A DNA stretch of 64,000 bases, from positions 48,792,685 through 48,856,684 of the forward strand of contig NW_022145606.1 in assembly GCF_000002235.5 (NCBI RefSeq), given 5' to 3'. Every line of letters begins with the position of its first letter. Position 1 is the first letter of the stretch. A model generated the notes under the pieces. It ran no database searches and was not told the DNA's origin. It saw nothing but the letters and a program-made list of their open reading frames with translations. The position numbers and the translations under genes are program-made. This DNA is from Strongylocentrotus purpuratus. Its lineage: Eukaryota > Echinodermata > Echinoidea > Camarodonta > Strongylocentrotidae. This document shows, piece after piece, positions 33,115 to 38,039 of this stretch.

Positions 33115-33424
33115 ATGTATTTCTATGAGCCCAGTGTAATTCAAATAAGTTTTTACCTTCTGATAGTCTATCACCTAAATCACGAAGTCGTAATTCATGG
33201 AGTTTGCTTGCTAGTATGGATCGAGTCTGGGTGCTGTCTGCTTGATTGTTATTCCATTTGATGAGGAGCTCCACCAGAGCTTCATTGACGTTGTTCAGAT
33301 GTTTGACGATGTGTGATTGACTAACTGCATAGGTATACCCCAGGGCGTTGCACAGTTTTGAGTATTTGCCCGGACCTATGTCTTCAGCTAGTGATATCAG
33401 CTCGATTTCCTGCAAAGGCTCCAT
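2274..33424 (-). CDS. DD-DD-NACHT-LRR receptor (NLR family) gene, multi-exon, 3' end unresolved
   Basis: This is a cytosolic innate-immune receptor of the NLR type. Two N-terminal death domains would recruit signalling partners, the NACHT ATPase would oligomerise, and the LRR-like C-terminus would sense or restrain. Exons in coding order on the minus strand: 33428-33157, 31797-31732, 30128-29823, 28522-26928, 19792-19251, 16437-16398, 16179-15662, 12975-12879 (or 12747-12651), 8375-7855, 4254-4158, 2794-2274. Every intron has GT-AG ends, and the phases run 1,1,1,0,2,0,2,0,2,0,2, giving 1523 codons plus two bases with no stop. The start ATG at 33424 lies four bases inside an acceptor-bounded exon, so an upstream non-coding exon is expected. 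The exon joins are my inference; the domain identities are strong. The repeated LRR module and large transposon-filled introns are unusual. The 3' end is unresolved. Confidence 0.82.
2981..3450. repeat. (C)n/(CT)n microsatellites in block A
   Basis: Poly-C and CT tracts at 2981-3028 and 3392-3450. Block B counterparts are at about 8880-8918 and 9278-9360, with different lengths, as expected for unstable microsatellites. Confidence 0.85.
4158..4254 (-). CDS. NLR short LRR exon (block A)
   Basis: This 97-nt exon encodes LLGCGTKSDGRLRHLITYLN and then KLEKSLRVIALH. The acceptor ends at 4255 and the donor CAT|GTAAGT follows 4158, phase 2 to 0. It is orthologous in position to the tandem pair in block B but is single here. 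It links the long exons at 7855-8375 and 2274-2794 in frame. The RT insertion found next to the block B copies is absent here. Confidence 0.65.
5285..5512. repeat. Degenerate ~32-bp periodic repeat (TGCCC family), block A first part
   Basis: The array consists of short degenerate units of the kind 'aataAGTGCCCctTTTCcttTct', recurring every 30-35 bp. It is interrupted by the block A insertion and continues at 6541-6690. Related arrays occur at 14160-14540, about 30540-30740 and about 46880-47270, so this is a dispersed family. Confidence 0.55.
5513..6540. mobile_element. About 1-kb insertion specific to block A, probably a DNA-transposon remnant
   Basis: Block B reads straight through (TACTATGGCACGTGTCCC at about 14380), whereas block A is split here. 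The flanks carry near-duplicates TATGGCAC and TGTGGCAC, compatible with an 8-bp target duplication with one change. The right end, read inward on the minus strand, is CAGGGTTCTTGTTAATAGCC, and the left end has CAGTGCCATAG, which is suggestive of hAT-type termini. The interior includes a GC-rich palindromic stretch (5566-5592), a poly-T tract and a short acidic open frame (see the separate entry). Confidence 0.55.
6229..6432 (-). pseudogene. Acidic C-terminal coding remnant within the block A insertion
   Basis: An open minus-strand frame of about 67 codons ends in TGA at 6231-6229. It is rich in Glu, Asp, Gln and Ser and finishes DEDLLSQSSDSEME. A stop and a poly-T/A tract lie just upstream. 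The composition looks like the acidic C-terminal tail of a larger protein, plausibly the element's own lost protein. No family can be assigned. It is absent from block B, consistent with arrival on the inserted element. Confidence 0.3.
6541..6690. repeat. TGCCC-family periodic repeat, block A second part
   Basis: This is the continuation of the 5285-5512 array after the insertion. It contains units such as GAAGTGCCCCTTATC and ACAGATGCCCATCTTCC. Confidence 0.5.
7680..7783. repeat. T/ATT/G homopolymer-microsatellite cluster
   Basis: Poly-T, (ATT)n and a G run lie just beyond the 3' side of the block B long exon. The paralogous place near 15570 has a much shorter tract. Confidence 0.85.
7855..8375 (-). 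CDS. NLR LRR-type long exon (block B)
   Basis: The exon encodes 173 codons plus two bases, starting DNGQLLVEKCQLSTEMTAIL and including SDSSLSFPPSLRELSS and RTGGQQLTHINLTAP. The acceptor ctaattccag and donor CTAAT|GTGAGT give phase 0 to 2. It is highly similar to the exons at 2274 and 15662. Its differences are scattered single residues, as expected of a recently amplified module under drift or diversifying selection. No stop or frameshift is seen. Confidence 0.82.
8542..8850. mobile_element. 309-bp insertion with 11-bp target-site duplication (block B)
   Basis: The insertion is flanked by TATTGCTGTAC on both sides (8531-8541 and 8851-8861). Block A has this word once, giving a clean empty site. 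Inside, 25-bp inverted arms starting TACAGTAGATTTGCGGGTG (from 8592) and ending CACCCGCAAATCTACTGTA (to 8850) enclose GA/CT microsatellites. Two further small palindromes are present (AGTCCTGAAAAGGACT; TAGTTCTCAGGAGAACTA). The left end extends about 50 bp beyond the inverted arm, so the structure is not a simple MITE. Confidence 0.7.
10202..10647. mobile_element. About 446-bp foldback-type insertion (block B)
   Basis: The insertion is absent from block A (about 3930). The ends are TTATACAA and TTGTATAA. The left 180 bp (10205-10382) is itself a long imperfect palindrome centred near 10290, with arms carrying ATTCTATTCAAC and GTTGAATAGAAT. The right part is unique. No protein-coding content and no convincing target-site duplication are seen. 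Confidence 0.55.
10879..12633 (-). mobile_element. 5'-truncated non-LTR retrotransposon inserted in block B
   Basis: A 1.75-kb insertion splits the block A-equivalent sequence ...ATCGATATACTT/AG... (empty site at about 4140). The 3' end on the minus strand is a short microsatellite tail of TAGAAG units (10879-10893), as found in CR1/L2-like lineages. The 5' end is truncated inside the reverse transcriptase ORF, as is typical of target-primed insertions. About ten bases of its truncated end are copied at the start of the second 228-bp short-exon repeat, so the insertion preceded that tandem duplication. Confidence 0.85.
10961..12632 (-). pseudogene. Reverse transcriptase ORF fragment (CR1/jockey-like non-LTR)
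   Basis: The frame is open from the truncation point (residues beginning ESSGVGSLKCGETLVSDSK) to a stop at 10961; the part from Met at 12493 is 510 residues. Reverse transcriptase motifs in order are KATGPDGIPGRILK, NYRPVSITS, QHGFRPGHSC, ALDFSKAFDRVPH, SGVPQGTVLGPLLF and FADD at residues 243-246, followed by a C-terminal thumb/connection region. The endonuclease domain is missing through truncation, so the copy cannot mobilise itself. The frame has no stops, so the insertion is young. It lies in an intron of the NLR gene, in the same orientation. Confidence 0.92.
12651..12747 (-). CDS. NLR short LRR exon, copy 2 of a tandem pair (alternative exon)
   Basis: This is an intact duplicate of the 97-nt exon with the same splice sites. 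It carries a change that gives LLGFWTKSDG instead of LLGCGTKSDG. It lies in a 228-bp tandem duplication (12623-12850 and 12851-13078). It could be a mutually exclusive alternative exon or an unused copy; the sequence alone cannot decide. Confidence 0.55.
12879..12975 (-). CDS. NLR short LRR exon, copy 1 of a tandem pair
   Basis: This 97-nt exon encodes LLGCGTKSDGRLRHHITG followed by LNKSEKSLRVIALH, in phase 2 to 0. The acceptor is atgttgcag-like and the donor is CAT|GTAAGT. It pairs with the preceding long exon to complete one LRR module. A second intact copy lies 228 bp further along at 12651-12747. Because 97 is not a multiple of three and the phases are unequal, using both copies in one mRNA would break the frame, so only one can be used. 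Confidence 0.62.
13229..13399. mobile_element. 171-bp near-perfect hairpin MITE with 9-bp target duplication
   Basis: The insertion is flanked by ATGCGTGCC on both sides (13220-13228 and 13400-13408), and block A has a single copy (about 4520). The ends are TAGCCTCTTG and CAAGAGGCTA. The whole element folds as one long inverted repeat with arms of about 70 bp containing GGCCCTCGCTTTGTTGG and GCGAGCGAAGC. The 9-bp duplication fits Mutator-like (MULE) elements, but other superfamilies are possible. It has no coding capacity. Confidence 0.85.
14160..14540. repeat. TGCCC-family periodic repeat, block B (uninterrupted)
   Basis: This is the uninterrupted paralogue of the split array in block A, with about a dozen degenerate units of 30-35 bp. 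Confidence 0.55.
15662..16179 (-). CDS. NLR exon 7: LRR-type long exon (module C)
   Basis: The exon encodes about 172 residues starting NTRLEIKQCQLSIEMTEKL, with the conserved core LSISDSSLSFPPSP-like and VTSQSYEGLLSSLPGL. By eye it is roughly 90% identical in protein to the exon at 7855-8375. The acceptor (tttcattgcag) and donor (CTAAT|GTGAGT) are both strong; phase 0 to 2. The intron on its left (downstream in the gene) is homologous to the corresponding DNA in block B. Sequence on its right is unrelated to the duplicated blocks, so this exon marks one edge of the tandem duplication. Confidence 0.8.
16398..16437 (-). CDS. NLR exon 6 (candidate): 40-nt short exon
   Basis: This is a 40-nt segment between a good acceptor (tttttgtag) and donor (GTCCAG|GTGAGT). 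Its phase is 2 to 0, exactly what is needed between the flanking long exons. It encodes SGDGSLNKKNTVQ. It takes the place of the 97-nt short exons in the later modules but shows little sequence similarity to them. Support is splice signals and phase only. Confidence 0.45.
16801..17980. mobile_element. TU/foldback-like element with long degenerate inverted arms (copy 1)
   Basis: The left end CTATAGTTTTTCCCGGCCAA pairs with the right end ...GGGCGGGAAAACCTAT. Both arms are built of recurring short words: CATTCAAATT-type on the left and AATTTGAATGC-type on the right. The centre (about 17150-17460) is T-rich. A second element with the same terminal motif is at 47814-49108. Sea urchin TU elements are known to have long inverted repeats with internally repeated outer domains. 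Assignment to that family is inference. Confidence 0.5.
18254..18752. mobile_element. 499-bp MITE with hAT-like ends
   Basis: The ends are CAGGGGCGGCGATGTTTA and TAAATCGCCGCCCCTG, an inverted pair of about 15 bp of the CAGGG type seen in many hAT-derived repeats. The flanking 8-mers (CTTACTAC and GTTGGTAC) match only partly, so the target duplication is uncertain. No open frame is seen. It lies in the NLR intron between exons 5 and 6. Confidence 0.55.
19251..19792 (-). CDS. NLR exon 5: first LRR-type long exon (divergent copy)
   Basis: The exon encodes about 180 residues homologous to the three later long exons, shown by SDSSLSFPPSPPELRS and VTSQSYEEVLSSIPGM followed by DIDVSID. It is the most divergent of the four, especially in its C-terminal half, and so is probably the oldest or under different constraint. 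The acceptor (gaacaccag) ends at 19793 and the donor TCGGG|GTAGGT follows 19251. Phase runs 0 to 2, as in all the long exons. Leucine spacing suggests degenerate leucine-rich repeats; no exact repeat count is claimed. Confidence 0.72.
20440..20613 (+). promoter_or_regulatory. Candidate promoter/5'UTR of the nested gene
   Basis: A locally GC- and CpG-richer stretch (GCGAGCGCGAGC, CGCTGCACGC, TAGCGCGC) lies directly upstream of the ATG in otherwise AT-rich DNA. This fits a CpG-type promoter or 5'UTR. No clear TATA box is seen at a useful distance. Confidence 0.35.
20614..23251 (+). CDS. Four-exon gene for a 181-residue SAM-like/SAMD3-like protein
   Basis: Exons are 20614-20680, 21174-21311, 22770-22798 (29-nt micro-exon) and 22940-23251, all with GT-AG introns. 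Phases (1, 1, 0) fit perfectly: 546 nt, 181 residues plus TGA. Exon 1 (MDKFVCNLLEECGLEEFKDA) resembles the start of a sterile alpha motif, but the rest of a ~65-residue SAM domain is missing, so either exons were skipped in my model or the domain is truncated. Exon 2 has LLALPFILPLGTRKTGKGRT, then a basic stretch. Exon 4 (PFALMFGSGATCEQSFVVFE, later HVFQFLVETVYKI) resembles the C-terminal region of uncharacterised metazoan SAMD3-like proteins. That similarity is from memory and unverified. The gene lies opposite to the NLR gene within its intron and inside the TIR element. Function unknown. Confidence 0.68.
21945..22098. repeat. Short inverted-repeat element
   Basis: AAAACCCATTCGCGCC on the left is mirrored by GGCGCAAATGGGTTTT on the right, about 130 bp apart. 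It looks like a small MITE or foldback in the intron between exons 2 and 3 of the nested gene. Confidence 0.4.
22557..22699. mobile_element. 143-bp MITE with 6-bp target duplication
   Basis: The ends CAGGGATGCCAGTT and AACTGGCATCCTTG are inverted. They are flanked directly by AATTGT on both sides (22551-22556 and 22700-22705). CAGGG termini suggest hAT-derived origin, although hAT usually duplicates 8 bp. It is nested inside the larger TIR element, so it arrived later. Confidence 0.65.
23411..23416 (+). terminator. Polyadenylation signal AATAAA for the nested gene
   Basis: A canonical AATAAA lies about 160 bp after the TGA at 23251, on the same strand and well placed for the 3' end of the four-exon transcript. 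Confidence 0.5.
23955..24520 (+). repeat. Dispersed repeat, copy 1 (partner at 63352-63865)
   Basis: About 550 bp aligns in the same orientation with the right end of the window. Shared words include GGATAGTGATTCTTTAC, GGTGCTCCCGGTA, AGCTGCGACCA and AAAATCTCAGAATATGTAG. No coding frame is conserved between the copies. It lies inside the 6.46-kb TIR element. Confidence 0.7.
24686..25250. repeat. Tandem array, four units of about 140 bp
   Basis: Units begin TCCTACTCCAATGTAATCC at 24686, 24818, 24958, 25098 and (partial) 25238, giving spacings of 132, 140, 140 and 140 bp. Each contains GTATGACATGTATGGGGTCT and TTTATTTATTGC. The array is highly homogeneous, so it is recent or homogenised. Confidence 0.85.
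26928..28522 (-). CDS. NLR exon 4: NACHT ATPase domain
   Basis: The exon encodes 531 residues as one open block. It starts with a typical pre-NACHT segment containing CKIQMKPWDHND. It then has a Walker A loop APAGRGKTT (near 28221-28247), a Walker B motif ILDGLDEY (near 27984-28010), and a sensor-type RVLVTTRP. Towards the end is a winged-helix-type signature, FYHKLVQEHSAGKYLA. All residues expected for ATP binding and hydrolysis are present, so the ATPase looks intact. The acceptor is cgtttcag before 28522 (phase 1) and the donor is CACAAG|GTATGC after 26928 (phase 0). The downstream intron of 7.1 kb holds the TIR element and its nested gene. Confidence 0.93.
28523..29822. other. NLR intron between DD2 and NACHT exons
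   Basis: This is AT-rich non-coding DNA. AGCCCGGG words lie near both ends (about 28993 and 29725) next to poly-C/G tracts, and CTATATAGC and GGGTTAA words occur in inverted arrangement (ACCCTATATAGCCCGGG at about 28983; CCCGGGCTATATAGGGTT at about 29726). They delimit a possible 760-bp inverted-end element. No exon is seen. Confidence 0.45.
29823..30128 (-). CDS. NLR exon 3: second death-like domain
   Basis: The exon encodes about 101 residues, including LAEDIETGEQTQALGRTLGF and MLFDWRQ, with the helix pattern and tryptophan expected of a death domain. The acceptor (ttccccatag) ends at 30129 and the donor (CAAG|GTGGGT) follows 29823, with phase 1 on both sides. Its phase matches the next exon, where the split codon becomes GAT. 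Two death-fold domains in tandem before a NACHT domain suggest multivalent adaptor binding. That role is inferred from family knowledge. Confidence 0.75.
30540..30740. repeat. TGCCC/AGTGAC-type periodic repeat in an NLR intron
   Basis: This is a weaker relative of the TGCCC-family arrays, with units such as ACCCCTTTTAATTTTGACAA and AGTGACCCTCTCTCGGG. It is degenerate and probably old. Confidence 0.35.
31732..31797 (-). CDS. NLR exon 2: 66-nt linker between the death domains
   Basis: A short exon lies between a good acceptor (ctcttgcag) and a donor (CCCAG|GTATGA). With phase 1 at both ends it joins exon 1 to the second death-domain exon in frame and adds about 22 polar residues rich in His, Lys and Pro (for example KYLPNQHDSHEHKK). 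It has no recognisable domain. Support is splice signals plus perfect phase fit only, so it is less certain than the flanking domain exons. Confidence 0.55.
32160..32670. repeat. (GTA)n-rich microsatellite, about 500 bp
   Basis: Long runs of GTA (TAC on the other strand) with interruptions; the purest stretch is about 32580-32660. It produces spurious leucine- and serine-rich open frames. It lies in the intron between NLR exons 1 and 2. Confidence 0.9.
33060..33111. repeat. (TA)n microsatellite
   Basis: About 25 perfect TA dinucleotides just downstream of the first death-domain exon. Confidence 0.95.
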
Positions 33425-33428
33425 AATG
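33157..33428 (-). CDS. NLR exon 1: first death domain with the start codon
   Basis: The exon encodes about 89 residues starting MEPLQEIELISLAEDIG. The spacing of hydrophobic residues and the tryptophan in LLIKWNNNQ, followed by the helix RDLGDRL, fit the death-domain fold, a homotypic interaction module. On the minus strand an acceptor (tttccacag) ends at 33429 and the ATG follows four bases later at 33424, so an upstream 5'UTR exon is likely. The donor is GAAG|GTAAAA after 33157, phase 1. Open reading continues beyond the donor only into the (TA)n microsatellite, which is not coding. Confidence 0.75.
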
Positions 33429-33980
33429 CTGTGGAAAATAAATGATATAGACAGAATACATTATGTAGTATCAACTCCATTTCCTGTGAAGTACATAATA
33501 ATGGTATACAGGCAATACATAATCTTTTCTTTCTAGAGCAAAGATTTATGTCACTTGATCCAAGTATTGGTATCTTGAAACAAGAAAGGTGCTTTTATTA
33601 TTCAAATTACCGCAGCAAATCTTATCACATTTTGAAAATTTCTTTGCAAAGTTAATATACAAAAATAATCTTGACCAGAAATTGAAATTGAAATTACAAG
33701 TAAAAAATATTGTCTTTATCATGTTAGGAGCATCCGTCGACCACATCAGTTCCTTGCGTGTATCAAACGCTTATGATTTTATAGCGGATTATAGTCATCT
33801 ATTCATTCTATTATTCTCCTTCTTTGCTCACTGTTTTGTGAATAATTTATTTGTGTTAAAAAAAGGAAATTAAGTTTTGTATTTGTATGAAATTATTTAC
33901 ATTGATTCTTTATGTAATGATTTATTTTGAATGACATCTCATATTGAAAAAATATGGAAAAGAAGAAAAAGTGTGTATGT

Positions 33981-34011
<31 letters not shown>

Positions 34012-34124
34012 GTTAGTGGGGGAGGGGGAGGGGGCCACCATGCTTCAAGTATAGTTAAGTATAGTCAATATACAATTCTGAGCATTTACACACAAATGGG
34101 ATCTTTCTATATAGATAAATACCT

Positions 34125-34422
34125 GCTTGAGAGTCCTCGAACACGCTCTCTTATAGGGGATTGATCATTTACTGCCTGTGCATCAAGATTGTGGAATGGT
34201 CTTTCCCAAATCCTTCGCTCTTGTCACCAGTTATCTACTTTCAGAACTCAACTAAAGACATACCTATTTCAGATTGTTTACAATTAGTCACTGCTTTTTT
34301 GTCTTTCTCGGTTAGAATCATGAACAGGCAGTTTTGGTATTTTTTTCAGTCTCATCAGCGCCTTTGATGAGGCAACTAGATATTGGCGCTATACAAATAC
34401 CTGGATTGGATTGGATTGGATA
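34125..34422 (+). mobile_element. 3' fragment of a non-LTR retrotransposon
   Basis: A plus-strand frame contains the conserved end of reverse transcriptase ORFs (SFTACASRLWNGLSQILR, then LSTFRTQLKTYLFQ), preceded by an in-frame TGA. It is followed by a short 3'UTR with GGCGCTATACAAATACC and a GGATT/ATTGG microsatellite tail (34402-34422). This is typical of CR1/L2-like 3' ends and is a heavily truncated, dead copy. Confidence 0.75.
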
Positions 34423-34789
34423 TGATATACTAATGTCAGTAAACAACTCAACATTAACTGTACAAAAAAAATTCTGCCAAAAGGCGCTAAATCCGTTAGC
34501 TCTTCCACCTGTAGTATAGATTTGATAAATAAACAGAGACAAATGTGTGCAATTAAAAAACACTGATTTTCTCGAAATTAACCGGGGTGGATTTAGCGCC
34601 TTTTTGTTGCAAGCTCTTCATATGTGTGTATACGAGAAAGAGATTTAGTTGTAGTGAGTTGGAGATAGAGAAGATTGATTCAGGGGAGGGGAGAACAAAA
34701 TTGTGTATGTGTTGTGTGAGCGGATGAGGTATAGATTATGCGAGTGCGTGTTATGTGTTGTGTTTATGAGAGAGAGGAAATGTATACTT

Positions 34790-35650
34790 ATATCGTGTAC
34801 GTTTATTTTAATACATGCTCCATTCGCAGGCAAAAATGTTTTTAGAATTACTAGATCCTTGGCTATGGAGTAATTTTTCAAATCGTTCTCAGAATGTTAT
34901 ATTCAGACTAACATTATGTCCCTCAACATGTAATAACATACAGATGTGTACATAATGAGTCTTTATTTACGCCAGAAACGCATATGTGTGTGTTTGTGTG
35001 TTTGTGGTTATGCGCGGATTGGAAAGGGGCAAACGAAGTTATCTACAAAATTCTGATTATTTAGTCAAAACTAACGAAGGCGGTTATATTTAGACCATGG
35101 TCTACATTCCTTTATAAATCTTTATAGTGGACCAAACAAATCGTAAATGAGTAAATTAACGAATATTACTACCACCTATAAAATTCTAAAAGGTATATAC
35201 AATGTAGTAGACCAGACAAAAAGTGATTTTGTGTTGTTGGGCATTATTGGGTGATGTACAGCAACCACACCTATCTTATTCTTCAGTATTTCTGCACGAG
35301 TTTTAGCATGGATGCCATGGAATCTTTTTCTAGAGTCTTTTGTTGTGTGTTTGGCTGGTCTACTATTAAACTATGGATCAATACAAATCCCCTTTGTGAA
35401 TTGCCGGCGAATAGATGTAAATATGAAAGCGTACAATCATTCATAGAATGTGTACATAAAGTGGCCGGAAAGGGCCCCTCTATATACCCCCTCCTTCTCC
35501 CTGTGTATTATACCCTCTGCAATGCAGACCGTTATCGTAACACTTTGGTTGGTTTATTTTCCTCTCTACAAGGTCGCTCGTTTACCACACGTGGACATTT
35601 GCACAAAGCAATAGGCACCAAATGGTTCAAAGTTATTAGTGAAATAACAT
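34790..35650. repeat. Segmental duplication copy I (matches parts of 39.1-40.7 kb)
   Basis: 34800-35140 matches 39480-39830 (CTAGATCCTTGGCTATG, AACGTTATATTCAGAC-like words). 35270-35640 matches 40330-40660 (TTTTAGCATGGATGCC, CATGGAATCTTTTTCTAGA). The 133-codon open frame here is not conserved in the other copy, so it is not a gene. Confidence 0.65.
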
Positions 35651-35887
35651 GAGATTTTGATAATTTGTATAAGACAGACGGGGTCTAAACGATTTAAGAA
35701 ATTGTTAAGAATCAGGGGCTTATAAGGAAAAGGGTCGAATATGCAATGGAATCACTCCGTGACAGGTACCAATAAATTAGCAAGGAATTTGATGTAAACA
35801 AAAGGTCAGATCAATACCGGACGACTATATACCAAACAGAGAGTTCCAGAGTTTTCACTCCTCGATCGGAGTCGCGGTCCACGTCCT

Positions 35888-36196
35888 GGGGGGTGTTTCA
35901 CAAAGATCCTAAGTAGAACTTAACACTAAGTTGGACTTAAACATTATGGACAGCCATTGGAGCCTTAAAATGAAATATATTCAAAAGCAGAAATTCAACT
36001 ATTTTAGACTTTTTATAAACTCCACATCCAGAACATGAAATCTCCTTGATGATAGAAAACATGAATGATTTGAATCAACACCTTATGCCTTTCAAAGTAA
36101 CTTTTACAAAATATTTTCAAAGATGCTAACGGCTTTTCATAATTTTTAAGTCCAACTTAGAGATAAGTTCAACTTAGATCTTTGTGAAACACCCCC
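35888..36196. mobile_element. 309-bp MITE with ~50-bp inverted ends
   Basis: The ends GGGGGGTGTTTCACAAAGAT and ATCTTTGTGAAACACCCCC are inverted. The similarity continues inward through AAGT.GAACTTA..ACTAAGTTGGACTTAAA-type sequence. There is no coding capacity, and the superfamily is not assigned with confidence. Confidence 0.8.
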
Positions 36197-36469
36197 ATGA
36201 CTTATATTTGATTATGCACCAATGGCATAGTACCATTGATGCTCTGGAAAAGGTGAATCGCCTTTGAGATATTATCAGTTACAAACTCCACACACTCTTG
36301 CAAGCACCAAAGATTCTTTAAGCACATTGTGAAAAAAGGAAGGAGAAATTCATTAGAAAATTTCAAATGAGATATCTCCTTCACAACTGCCTTAAGACAA
36401 GCTGCTAATTGTTATTGTTGACATCCCTTTGTATATGTGATATTATTCTAGTTGTACACTGACCCCTTC

Positions 36470-37200
36470 AGTCGGTGCTGCTGGTCAGTTTTAATATACC
36501 AATAAATAAATGAATGAACTAATAAGTAAATAATTATCATCATCATTATTATTACTATTTGTAGGTAGTTCAGGTAAATACTTTACCGTAGTCTAATTCT
36601 ATGAATCCTGAATACAAATAATTATTTTTCTAAAATATGAAACAGTAAATGAACTACTCACGTTCTGTGTATATCAGGCCTTTAAATGCAGATCAATGAC
36701 GTCATTCGCTGCATTTAGTTTAGAGGAACGACGAGTTGTTTCGATGTAATAATAACGGAGGGAAAATGAACTATAAACTACTGATAATCATGTCTAACGA
36801 TATAGTCCGTAATGGCAGTCCGTGTAGAAGTATCCCTGCTTAACACGGCGGTGCTTACGGCTCAAGTAGAACCAACTGGGAGGATGATGAGAATTATTTG
36901 AGCATGAGTCTCAAGAAACAATTCCTGTCTTTTGAAATTTGTTGATTGTCCGGATTCTTTTGCATTTTAATCATCTAGTGTGCTCAATAAGCCTGCTTGA
37001 TATAATGATGAAAGTAAACTCGAAAAGTTCTCAAATTGTGATACTCAGCTCGAAAGAGACACTTGTTATAGCAGTCCAAGAGGAAGAAATAACATGCATC
37101 GTCAGCCAGTCCAACCGAACAGGATCAAGTCAATATTTGTGATGGGTTTCAGTTTTGCACGTGATGGTGATGTCATAAATATCGTAACCCAGACACTATG
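36470..37200. repeat. Conserved duplicated segment, copy 1 (partner 50680-51430)
   Basis: About 730 bp aligns at roughly 85% by eye to 50680-51430. The stretch at 36803-36868 (starting TAGTCCGTAATGGCAGTCCG) is practically identical in both. No shared open frame is seen. The conservation exceeds that of the surrounding duplicated DNA and may reflect a regulatory function. Confidence 0.7.
36656..36720 (-). promoter_or_regulatory. Candidate NLR upstream exon/promoter with a CRE palindrome
   Basis: On the minus strand, TGACGTCA (36697-36704) is followed by TTTAAAGG and then a donor-like GAAC|GTGAGT (36661-36656). The paralogous segment at 50884-50935 keeps the CRE and a better donor, GAAG|GTGAGT. 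The NLR start exon begins at an acceptor 3.2 kb downstream, so a 5'UTR exon in this region is needed. That this is the one is inference. Confidence 0.3.
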
Positions 37201-37429
37201 TGAGAGTATGTTAGTGTGTGTGTGTGTGTGTGTGGGGGGGGGGTGGTAATGTATGTTGACAGCCCTGGATAGGTAGACCCACGGACATTTGGTAGATCAT
37301 TTCCCCTGGAACTTCAAACACTTTTTGACGCGGTGATGTTCCAGTTTAAGGAAAGCAGGCGAATTGAGAGAGATGGAATAAATGAGTCTGAGAATGAATA
37401 AAAGAAAGAAAGAGAGAGGCGAACATTAT

Positions 37430-37582
37430 TGAGTGAGGGAGTGACTTTGCGTGTGAGAGAGATTAAATAAGTGAGAGAGAAAGAGAGAGAGAGAGAAATA
37501 GATTGATTGAGGAAGTAGAGAGAGAGAGAGAGAAGGGAAGAACAAATTAAACGGGTGTGTGTGTGTGTGTGCGTGCGTGTGC

Positions 37583-37618
<36 letters not shown>

Positions 37619-37726
37619 AGAGAGAGAGACAGAGAAAGAGAGAGTGATAGAGAGAAACGGAGAAAGAGAGAGAGAGGGATAGGAAGAGTGAAAGAGAAAA
37701 CAGAGAAAAAGAATGATAGAGAGAAC

Positions 37727-37768
<42 letters not shown>

Positions 37769-37790
37769 CGAGAGAAAGAGAGAGGAAAGG
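37430..37790. repeat. (GA)n and (GT)n microsatellites
   Basis: GA-rich tracts flank a (GT)n core at 37554-37614. All open frames here are low-complexity artefacts. A related GT/GAAA tract occurs at 52595-52805 in the partner duplication. Confidence 0.9.
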
Positions 37791-38039
37791 TTACGGCGTG
37801 GACAAGGTAAATCGTTGAACCCCAAGTCCAAAGACATAATTTGCTATTAATTTCCTTTCACTAATTTATGTACAAAGATGTATCACTGTAACAAACCTCG
37901 TCTGTTAAGAGAGAGGAGGCCGCTATCAAAAGCACTATCAGATACTGCATCGGGTTACAGCAGAATATGGGAAAGGGCGTTCAATCATTTAAGCCCTATA
38001 TTTGGATCTTTGTAAAATCCTTTTAAAAAAGTTCTTACT

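Noticed and set aside
35251..35652. 133-codon plus-strand frame
   Set aside because: The related segment at about 40330-40660 has frame breaks, and there is no recognisable domain or start context.
37547..37837. Open frames rich in Ser/Leu or Arg/Glu and in Thr/His
   Set aside because: They are translations of (GA)n and (GT)n tracts. Similar artefacts at 52490-52856 and 53427-53925.
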